DNA of 64,000 nucleotides from Nitzschia sp. DOCU1. Its lineage: Eukaryota > Bacillariophyta > Bacillariophyceae > Bacillariales > Bacillariaceae. Below are positions 29,517-38,600 of this stretch, piece after piece (positions within the stretch are counted from its first letter, which is position 1; every line of letters starts with the position of its first letter). The translations under genes were made by a program, and so were the position numbers. The stretch is from the NCBI GenBank assembly GCA_951394045.1, contig OX595996.1:1488001-1552000 (forward strand), given 5' to 3'. The notes below the pieces were generated by a model that saw only the letters and a program-made list of their open reading frames with translations, did no database searches and was not told the origin of the DNA.

Positions 29517-31542
29517 TTAGTATTGAGATAGTTTGTGAACTCGTTGTGCCAATTCTTGTTCTTTGGCTAACTGAGTCTTGAAATCTCCCAACTTTTGTTG
29601 GAGTTTGTAAATCATGATTTCTTTGCGATCCAGGTATTCTGCGAGCTGAATGGCATAATCGTCCAATTCTTCTTCGGTTGTCTGGGGAGTAATGGTTTGC
29701 AAAAGTTTGCCCTCTAGAGTCAACATTTCCGCGTGTTGTTGGATATTGCTCATGTGTTGATTCAAGAGGGATTCTTCCAGTTCAAAGAGAGCCTGAACAA
29801 TGAGGCGCATTTCTTCTTCATCGTTCATGGTAGTATTCTCCTGTTGCCAGCTTTCATCATTGGCGTCTTCGGATGTTGTCGGAGTGTAAAAGTTATCGTC
29901 GTCATCCTCATCTTCATCGTGTTCCGACGGCACGTACTCTTCGTCATCATCGTCGTCGAGCAAAAGGTCTTCATCATCATCGTCGTCAATCGTAGCAAAG
30001 GCAGGCATTACCGCAAGACCTGTAGGACTCAGCGTTTTGTGTTCGTGTGCCAAGGCATCTTCCCCTGCTTCCAAACGACGTTCCCGTGCCAATGCATTGG
30101 CTTGAGTAATGCGTTGGAGACGCTCATGTGACAGTGAGGGCCGAGAAGATTTGGAAGTTCCAGTAGTGCGGCGCTTGCCATTAGCAGCAGCAGTTGTTGT
30201 AGTAGTGGGTGTCGTTCGTTGTTCCTTGATGCGGTCCGCGTAACGCAATGTATTCAAGGAATGATCCGTCGAAGACGCTCCTGGCGACACGGTCGCAATC
30301 ATGGTTGTTTTCGAGTCTGGTGAAAAACAATCCTTTAGAATAAGCGTCAACTTGGATCCCCGATAAGGCACATGAGCCGACTTTTGTCCCAGTGCTCGAA
30401 TGCATTCCTTCAAACTCAACAAGGAAGTATTGATATCGGCCGACTCGGCCCGGCGCTGTGAATTGTGTGATTTAGTATCACTACCTCGTTCACTTCCTGC
30501 CAGATCGACCAGACTCAACTTTCCTTTGAGTTTTCCGTTTTGTCTCAAAAAGATTTGACAAATGGCGTGCGATCGAGACGATGAGTCATTGGCTTCGGTA
30601 GTGTGAGTCGTCCGGAGACTATACACAGGATTCAGCACAAGCGAACAAAAGTTACGAGGTGAGCAAACTACCTAGACTTTCCACCGGCACATATTTCAGA
30701 TAGTACCGTACATACCTGTTTCCTTCTTCAATGACTCGTAAAAAGTCTTCTGGAGTCGGAGCGGGTACTTCTTGAAGGCCGGTAATATTGACTTCTCCCT
30801 TTCCATCTTCCAATAGTTTGCACCGTTGTCGTTGATGCAACAAATCTTGAATGAATCCTCCATACAATTCAAAAAAGGCTACGGTCGCTTCACAGTCGGA
30901 AATTTGCGAATACAAATCATACGCCAAAATTTGTTGAATGCCATTCATGGTATGAGTTTTACCCGATCCAGTCTGTCCATAACAAAAGACCGTCGCTCGA
31001 CCCCCACTTGAATTCACGACATGATCCACTAACGGCAATGTGGTTTGTACATAGATATCTTCTGTGGAAGCATTGTCACCAAAGGCATGATCAAATTGAA
31101 AGGAATTATGCACTAGGTACTTGGTGATTCCGTCGACTTTGAACTTTGCCGAGTGAATAGTGATTTGAGGTGGAAAACAACTCACTGAATCATGATCCAA
31201 CTTTTCGCGTTCTTTATCACTCAGGGGACGTTTGCGCACGGCAATGCAAATATTGGCGGTGCTGGTTGCCGTCACTTGCGGGCGTTGTTTTACATACGCA
31301 CTAGCTTGTTCTTGTCGCCAGGCATCCACCAGACCAATAAAGTCTACATCTCCAGGATTTCCCGCTGCTAAATTCTTTTGGTGGGCTATTTTGCGAGCTT
31401 CCTTTTGTTGAATCATGGAGCGACGTCGTTCTTCGCGTTCGTGTTCCATTTGTGTAATGCGTTTGCGCGTCGCGTCCATGGTCGTTGTCGACTTGCGACG
31501 ATGACTGGAACTGCCATTGCCACTACCGGTCGTCGACATCAT
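29517..31542 (-). CDS. Kinesin-13 family microtubule depolymerase (2 exons)
   Basis: Spliced 31542-30716 and 30618-29517 (97-bp intron 30619-30715), giving 642 residues; the join yields [20 protein letters not shown], the expected switch I region. The motor domain has the P-loop [11 protein letters not shown] (about 191), switch I SSSRSHA and switch II DLAGSER. The KVD finger typical of kinesin-13 ([11 protein letters not shown]) and a basic coiled neck before the motor assign it to the MCAK/KIF2 class, which removes tubulin from microtubule ends in mitosis and cilia rather than walking. After the motor come a Thr/Ala-rich linker, a long acidic tract ([17 protein letters not shown]) and a C-terminal coiled coil. 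Confidence 0.95.
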
Positions 31543-31843
31543 GATAGAACTGTACTACTACTAGACTAGAAGGATGCAATGCAAAGTGTTTTGATTGTGG
31601 ATGTGCGTCTTATTGTCCAACAACCGACACAACGAACGAGAAAACGCCGTTTGAAAATGACGGCAGGGTACGAGGTCGCGAGGTCTCAACAACGACGATG
31701 TGTTTCGTATGCGCGCAGGCCGGGGCACCAAAAGAGCCGGCCGGATTATTAGCCGTTGTGGTGTTTCGTTGCAAAATCTCGCGGAATCTTTGCACATGTT
31801 AATGCCATGTACTGGTAGACAATGACAGTAGTTAGTAAACACC

Positions 31844-33007
31844 ATGAATGACAAAGGTTTCAAAGTTCGAAATATCCTGGTGGGGACGGTATTCGTCCTG
31901 TTATTATGCCAAAGACAAGTGGCATTGACTGTACTACGAGGAGCAGCCGAACAAATTCTACAATGGCAAGTCGTGTCCTCGTCCAGCAGCAATGGAACCT
32001 TTGAAAACGACGAACAAACAACAAAACAGTATTGTACTCGAGATCAAATTCGAAACAAGGGCTACTGGAAATCGGTGAGTCTTCCAAAAGCGCCCTATAT
32101 TCCTACAGTGGCATGGGAATCTACATGTTACCGGCGGGCCAATGGTGCGAGATTTGGAGAGCTAAAACAAGAACCTTTTCGGGATACTCAATGGGCGGTT
32201 GACGACGATTGCATCTATCCATCTCAATTTGATGCGGATCGCTTCTGTCAAGTCGTCGGAAATCGATCCATTGGCTTCTTGGGAGATTCCATCTCCTGGC
32301 AACAATACAATTCGTTGACGTATTTGACGCAGGCGGTCGACGAACGGAGGACGTATGCCAATTGTATGAGCCATGTGTGTGACAACAACAATAACACGAA
32401 ACTTTATTGGTTGCGCAATAAATGGGTCGCGGCACAAGGTATGCAACGAATGATAAGGGAGATTGATCCCGAAATCATTGTCTTTAATCGGGGTGCCCAC
32501 TTTGTCAGCAACCACTCGGAACTTTTGGAAGGCCTCCAAGGGACACTGGACGTTTTGATGAATTGGCAACAGGATTGTGATGAACGAGGACGGGACTGTG
32601 TACTATTTTGGCGGACGACAGCTCCCGGCTTTCCCAATTGCACCAATACACCTGGTCCCTTGACGAATCGAACCTTTGCCGAAGCTATTATCCAAGACAA
32701 TAGTACCACCAGCTATTATGCTTTGACACCAGACGCGGATAGATTTTATTGGTGGGAAATGCCTTTGCAAAATCGTTTGGTCGAACGATTTTTTCAAGAC
32801 TATATTGCCAGCAAGCATCTTCGAATGGAATTTTTGGATTTTTATGACATGGCCATTTTGCGGCCGGATAACCATATTGATTCCAATGACTGTTTGCATT
32901 GGTGTTTACCGGGACCCTTGGATGCTGCCAATACGTTGCTACTCAATAGGTTGGAGGCTTTGGGGGTACAACAACGAAGAAATTCGTATTTTATTTTGGA
33001 TCAATAG
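31844..33007 (+). CDS. TBL-like PC-esterase (SGNH acyl transferase/esterase)
   Basis: A 387-residue single-exon gene. It has an N-terminal hydrophobic segment (ILVGTVFVLLLC) that acts as signal or anchor. The nucleophile motif is GFLGDSISW (Ser about 149), and the paired DxxH is NDCLHWCLPGP (about 349-352), closely matching the hallmark of plant trichome-birefringence-like polysaccharide O-acetyltransferases. The conserved opening segment YCTRDQIRNKGYWK takes the place of the plant TBL domain. Several Asn-glycosylation sites are visible. Likely function: Golgi acetylation or deacetylation of an extracellular glycan. Two closer paralogues lie at 47.5 and 49.4 kb and a distant one at 58.2 kb. 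It diverges from the kinesin gene with about 300 bp between starts. Confidence 0.85.
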   Translation: MNDKGFKVRNILVGTVFVLLLCQRQVALTVLRGAAEQILQWQVVSSSSSNGTFENDEQTTKQYCTRDQIRNKGYWKSVSLPKAPYIPTVAWESTCYRRANGARFGELKQEPFRDTQWAVDDDCIYPSQFDADRFCQVVGNRSIGFLGDSISWQQYNSLTYLTQAVDERRTYANCMSHVCDNNNNTKLYWLRNKWVAAQGMQRMIREIDPEIIVFNRGAHFVSNHSELLEGLQGTLDVLMNWQQDCDERGRDCVLFWRTTAPGFPNCTNTPGPLTNRTFAEAIIQDNSTTSYYALTPDADRFYWWEMPLQNRLVERFFQDYIASKHLRMEFLDFYDMAILRPDNHIDSNDCLHWCLPGPLDAANTLLLNRLEALGVQQRRNSYFILDQ

Positions 33008-33498
33008 TGAAAATAACCCATGGCGAATGGATTGGCTACCATAGTGCTGCTATGATAATACTACTCGTTGGGCTCGTAGTTACAACAATGGGGCATGCAT
33101 AAGTACTCCATACTAATATCTAGAACTGACCATCGTTCTTTAGTATGAACACTTTCAATTGGTAGGGTACCTGGTACTATGGAACAGCTACCGGTAGCAG
33201 CCGATGGTAGACGACCCGCGCTTTCTGTCAGTGTTCACGAGGTTTCTGTCTGCGAGGTCTCAACGACCAAAGTCGTCCATCCGTCGTAGGAGCTTTCCCG
33301 TGCCCCATCACTTCTTCCTGAAGAATAAACCGCTGCGTAGAAATCTACGTAGAATCTCTAAGGGATGGAAATGCCAATGCGGGTGTACTGGTATCACTGT
33401 GCTCTGTGGAACTCTTCTGTTGTGGTTATTGTCTGGTTGGATTTGATCCTATTCCACAAGAGTCTTTGTCATCGTATAAGTATTTAGAAGCAAGCAGA
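33008..33498. other. Intergenic, promoter of UCH37
   Basis: No gene. The frame extends upstream of 33499 without an ATG, so it is treated as 5' UTR. Confidence 0.5.
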
Positions 33499-34431
33499 AT
33501 GTCAGGTGACGATTGGTGTACGATTGAGAGTGATCCAGGTGTCTTTACGGAACTCTTGGAAGAACTCGGTTGTGAGCACGTGCAATTGGAAGAATTGTGG
33601 ACTCTAGATGATGAAAGTTTGCAAGCCCTGCTAGAAGATTGTGGTGCCATCTATGGTTTGATTTTTCTATTTCAATGGCAAAGCCCTGCCGCATTGGCGA
33701 AAAAAGCCAATGCACTCCCCGAAGATCAAACTCCCGAAGGACTCTTTTTTGCTCATCAAGTGACTACCAATGCGTGTGCCACCCAAGCGATCTTGAGTGT
33801 GGTATTGAATGCCGATCTGGAATTAGGGCCGACGCTGTCGGAATTCAAAGAATTCACAGCGACTTTTCCACCCTCCCTCAAGGGGGTCTCGATTTCGAGC
33901 AGTGAACCCATCAAAAAGGCGCACAATGCTTTTGGGCGTACCGATGCCTTTTTGAATGATGGAAAATATGTCAGTGATTCTCGCAAATCCGAGGATGTCT
34001 TTCATTTTGTCGCGTACATACCCAAGAATGGTACCGTTTACGAGTTGGATGGCTTGCAATCCGGTCCTATTATTGTGGGAGACTACAATGCCGAATCGAA
34101 TCCTACTAGCTGGTTGTCTGTGGCTCGAACTGCCATTCAAGAACGCATGACGGGGGATGCCATTAAATTCAATTTGATGGCCGTCATTCAAGACAAGCGT
34201 GTGGTTTTACAAGAAAAAATCGCCTCGGATCCCAATCTAACCTATCAATTAGAACTTGAGCAAACCAAACGAGCTCAATGGAAATTGGAGAATCAACGAC
34301 GGCGTCATAACTATGTACCATTGTGTGTGGCAATGCTCAAGGAATTGGCACGAATGGGCAAACTTCCCAAACTAGTGGAAGAAGCCAAGGAACGCAAACG
34401 ACAAAAACTAGCCTCGGGAAAGAAAGGATAA
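33499..34431 (+). CDS. UCHL5: Ubiquitin C-terminal hydrolase, UCH37/UCHL5 type
   Basis: A 310-residue single-exon gene of peptidase family C12. The catalytic residues are Cys93 in TTNACATQA, His169 in DVFHFVAY and Asp184 in YELDG; the 15-residue His-Asp spacing is the family's. The oxyanion Gln is in HQVTTNAC. After the catalytic domain come a helix and a Lys-rich C-terminal domain (NYVPLCVAMLKELARMGKL ... KRQKL), the proteasome and INO80 binding tail of UCH37, which separates it from the short UCH-L1/L3 type. Expected role: trimming ubiquitin chains at the 26S proteasome. The start at 33499 gives MSGDDWCTIESDPGVFTELL, aligning with the usual UCH N-terminus. Confidence 0.95.
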   Translation: MSGDDWCTIESDPGVFTELLEELGCEHVQLEELWTLDDESLQALLEDCGAIYGLIFLFQWQSPAALAKKANALPEDQTPEGLFFAHQVTTNACATQAILSVVLNADLELGPTLSEFKEFTATFPPSLKGVSISSSEPIKKAHNAFGRTDAFLNDGKYVSDSRKSEDVFHFVAYIPKNGTVYELDGLQSGPIIVGDYNAESNPTSWLSVARTAIQERMTGDAIKFNLMAVIQDKRVVLQEKIASDPNLTYQLELEQTKRAQWKLENQRRRHNYVPLCVAMLKELARMGKLPKLVEEAKERKRQKLASGKKG

Positions 34432-34929
34432 ACTATACACACAAAGTGAAGGATAGATATATAATACAAATGCAATGAACTATTGCTTTTCGTGCATGCA
34501 TACATGCCTCCTAGTACTAGCCCTATTACATAGACTCGATTCTCGTCCCAACGATTTGAATTTCCCCATCAGCTGAATTCCTAGAGTAAGAAAAAGCTAG
34601 CTAGCCGTGCTATGCTATTCAGGCCAGGAGTTGCAGAAAAAGGATACGATGGGATGGAACAGACAGAATTTCGGCACTGAATTACGACCAAGTTGGACGA
34701 ATTTTATCGTAATTTTTCGACGGACGGACGAAGGGAATTCCAAATTTCCAAATTTGGATTTTTGACTGGCGACCTTTCGGCGAACCATGCTACTATCTAC
34801 CTCCATTGACCGATGGCGTTTTCGGAAAGACCGATGGCGGTAGATACACACTATTGTTCCTATTGCCAGCAATAATAACAAAAGTAGCTTCGAGGCACAC
34901 GAATAACTTCAAAAAGCTGCCGATGAATG
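34432..34929. other. Intergenic, no gene supported
   Basis: No gene seen; a short AT-rich 3' flank of UCH37 and the presumed promoter of the GT25-like gene. Confidence 0.5.
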
Positions 34930-35381
34930 ATGCGTTTCAATGGCAGTGCTGGAGCAGGAGGAAGCCGCCGTCTGAAGTGCAATCTTCTCTTGTTGCTTAT
35001 TCTGTCTCTCCCATGTATTTTGGGGCCTGCAATGGACTAGGACAGCGTGCTGGCAACAACCCCATCCAGATATTGACTCGCCACTGTTCCAACAAATCCC
35101 TTACGGTGCTAGGGAACAAAAAGAAATTATCGAGAAGGGCGATTCCCTCAGCATTCAAGCTTTTGTCATCGCTTCCACCTTGCAGCGAGCCCAGGCATTC
35201 CGAACTCGAAACCAAGCTGCACTACAACTACCTGCCCGCAACAACAGCCACAGTAGTCCTCGTAGTGACGACAAAACTAGTACTCCTCGTAACGCATCGA
35301 TAGCAGTGCTACCCGTCACTTGGTTGCCTGCGGCGAATGGATATGATCAGATCACTTTGAACAATTACGCACAAGTGACTA
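34930..35381 (+). pseudogene. 5' part of a GT25-like glycosyltransferase gene, cut by a LINE
   Basis: An ATG at 34930 starts a good signal/anchor sequence (KCNLLLLLILSLPCILG) but reaches TAG within 36 codons. One base over, the frame stays open from there to the LINE insertion and reads as coding (DSPLFQQIPYGAREQKEI, IQAFVIASTLQRAQAFRTRN). The two frames are therefore linked by a one-base indel or an unrecognised short intron. The sequence then stops at NNYAQVT, inside the target-site duplication 35366-35381, and resumes in the same frame at 44339. The family call rests on the 3' part. Confidence 0.75.
35366..35381. repeat. LINE target-site duplication, left copy
   Basis: TACGCACAAGTGACTA, identical to 44339-44354. 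In the interrupted gene both copies read Y-A-Q-V-T in the same frame. Confidence 0.95.
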
Positions 35382-35697
35382 ACTAACTAACTCACTGATT
35401 ACGTATGATTACAGAACTATTCTAGATAGCCCCATACGTGCCTCCAAGGCTTTCTCTTCGCCTTCTTTTAAACTGTGGGGCGTACCGCAACAGGGAAGTG
35501 CGAAGTGGCATCTTATCGAAGATTGCCACACATATAATTCGTAACACGGTCGATGAGCATAGTGGGAGGCTTTTTTCCCACAGGAAGGATCAGCCTTAGA
35601 ACCTGGTACCCACTTATGCTCTCGACAAGAGGACAGTATAAAGGTAAGGGACGGCGTCGTACTCGGTCTATGGGTTGTCATGTATCCGTGTCAACCC

Positions 35698-38600
35698 CTA
35701 GAGCAGTACTGTGCCTTGCAGAGGACGGGCCCGGGGTGGGTCCGCCACGCTAGTGGAGTGACTCGGGTCTGCCCCTTCACTAGCGTTGTCATCATTCGAT
35801 GTTTTGGATTCCAAGCTCGCAACGCGAGCTAGTGCAGCAGAACGCAGCCACTGCTGTCGATAGGGGAGTGTTTGATCAAGCAGCTTAGCTAAGCTTGTAC
35901 CTTGAAACAGGGCTCGATCAATCACGCGTAGCCGCCGAGGGCCGACATGCCACTCGTTGCGGATACATTGGTTTAAAAAGTCTTCATCAATCGTCGGGCC
36001 TCCACTTTGGTCGGAGTCCTCATGTAGTATTTTGTTGCGGTGTCGCCATAGCGAGGAGGAGTATTCCCACATGGCCATGACTAGTTTTGTGCTCCAATCG
36101 ACTTGATATCGCCGGCGGTACCGGGAGGCCTTCAGGAAATCGCGTTGTGCCGCTGACCATTCGGGGGCTATTCGGCCTTTGAGCATTGCTTCCCAGCCAA
36201 TTTGTTGTTGTGTGCAAAGTGCAGCCTTGATAGCGGGGTTTGGATGTGCCAGGGATGGCGGGCGTCCATGAGTCCAGTCCTCAATGCTCTTGGCAATCGC
36301 AGTGTGGATGTCTGGGTCCGTGTGCCATCGATGGAGCGTGGCATTGAGTTGTTCGCTTGCTTTAGACCGACCTGCTTTGGCCGCCTCGCTTGGGCATTGA
36401 AGGACATGAGTAACATTCTCGTTGGGGCTTTGACAGCATGGGCATTTGTCATGACTCCAGAATTGACACCTCTTCATTTGGCGCCCCGTCCCTATCTGCC
36501 CTGTGGTAAACTTAGATACCCATTGTCGCTTCGCTTTGGTCGTATGACTTCCAGCTCGTTGGATGGCTTTGGCGTCGTATGCGATGGTGTCATTGTGATG
36601 TGGATGCTTGTTGTCCCAGTACTGTCTCAGTCGGCGATGACGAGTATGAGTGCGGATAGCTTTATCGATGGAGCCCGGTATATGGTTGCCTGCAATCTTG
36701 ATGCAGATGGAATCGGTGGATAATGGTTGCATCCATCTGTCCTGTCGACTGGTAGCGTGCCACTCTTCCTTGGCCCGTAGGTCGGCACGATCATTCAAGA
36801 TTGCCCACTGGTCCAGAATTCGCTTCGGGTAACGTTCTCGTTGGTGGGCTTCCACGTACTGATAGGTCGTCGCGATTGGTAACCTTGTCTTGAGGGAGGA
36901 TGTGTATCGCAGCAGATCGTAATGGCGATGATTTGGATCCACCTCTTGTCCATCCCAGAGTACCTGTTGTCCCGCAGATTGGCAATCACAGGCGATGGTG
37001 ATGTGGCCTTGCGTGATCTGATGTTCTTGGCATATAACCTCAAGGGCGTACAGAATGCCTGCTATCCCACCCACTTCGCTTCGGAAGGCACACTGCAATT
37101 CGTCCTCGCCGGGAGTGACATTGCTGCCTTGTAATCCTCGTCGGTGCAGTGTCGGACGGATTTCGAATGATGCTGTACCATGTTGGTCCTTGTAGGAACC
37201 GTCGGTGATGGCCACAGCAGTACCTTGTTGGATTCCATCGGCGATTTTGGCGAGGATGCAGGGGGAGGCGTTGTGTATCTTGTTCACTTCCCACTTTGAT
37301 GTTGTCAACGACGGGACCGAGGTACGAGGTCCCGTCGTTGCCGAGGGTCGGCGCTTGTTGGGGTTGTCCTGACATTTGCCGTACCCAGTGAAGACCCACT
37401 GGTTCTCATCTTTATATCCTATGCCGCGGTGGAGGCAGCCTTGTGGTGCCGTTGTGGTGATAAACCTTGCTCGTGTCAAATCATGCCTTTCAACTTGGTA
37501 CCATTGTCCATCCTCTTGAAAGAAGACCTTTTCACTTTCTTGTTCGATTACACATGGCCATGTCGTCGGGGTTGGCGTTAACCATTCTCGCAGCGGTTCG
37601 CGTAGGCGATATGTCCTCGAGTCCACGCATAGCTTGGCAAGAGTTGTACGCCATTCTTGCCAGTATCTTGGTGGGAGCTGGCCTTGATTCGGCCATTGAT
37701 ACTGGTTCGTGTATGGCGCATGATTCTTGCCTTCTAAAATGTCTCGGCGGAGGCAGAAGCCGGATCCCGTGGTTATATCTGAAAGAGTGCAGACCCGAAG
37801 GAACTTTGCGCATTTATTGAGCCTATTGATGCAGGCAACATTGCATCCTGCCTCTGTGAACGCGTCAGCCAACGTGCGATCATTGACCCTTTGAGGCTTG
37901 ATACATTCGGTGTGATCAGGGATCATGATTGCCTCCTCTGAACATGCTTTCCACAGTGATTGTATCCATGTTGTTGTTAGTAGATGGGACACCGTTTGAT
38001 AATCATGAGAGAATAGAGGTCCTTCTAGTCCAAGTTCCAGCTTATGTTGTTGGACAAGCGCTCTTAATAGTTGTCCAGTGAGCGTTGGTCGATCGATGTG
38101 TCGAAGGTACATCTTGGTTCTCTCAATGATAGAGGTGTCGTAAAGATTTCGAAATTCCAATCCGGCCAGAGCAATTGGACCGTAGAGGACTGCTCGGCTG
38201 AAATGCCTATTCAGGCCCATCTTGGGGAGTGCAACTTCAAGAACTGGTCGCATGATATCATCGCATTCTTCTTCTGTCAAGCACAGCGCCGCTAACGGGT
38301 ATTCAAGTGTCTTGTAGATAGTAGTGAATAGGGCTGTGGCGGCTTCGTCCGAGCGGAGGAAGCACGTCCGAATCTTGTCCGCCCATCTCTTAGCCTTCTT
38401 TTTCAATTCTTCAACTGCTGCTTCGTCGTTACCATCTGGTGACAAATAAATCCCGAGTGTTTCAAATGCTTGCTGTGCGGTGAGTCGTTTGAACTGTTTG
38501 ATGGCTCCGCTGGCATCCTTTGCCGACAGCTCTCCAGGACTTTGTTTGTACTTCCAACTACCGTCTTCCTGCCACTCAAAGTCGATTAGCCACCAGCAGC

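Noticed and set aside
34806..35303. 165-residue frame over the start of the GT25-like gene
   Set aside because: A neighbouring frame continues in register into the GT25 domain across the LINE; this frame is a shadow of it.
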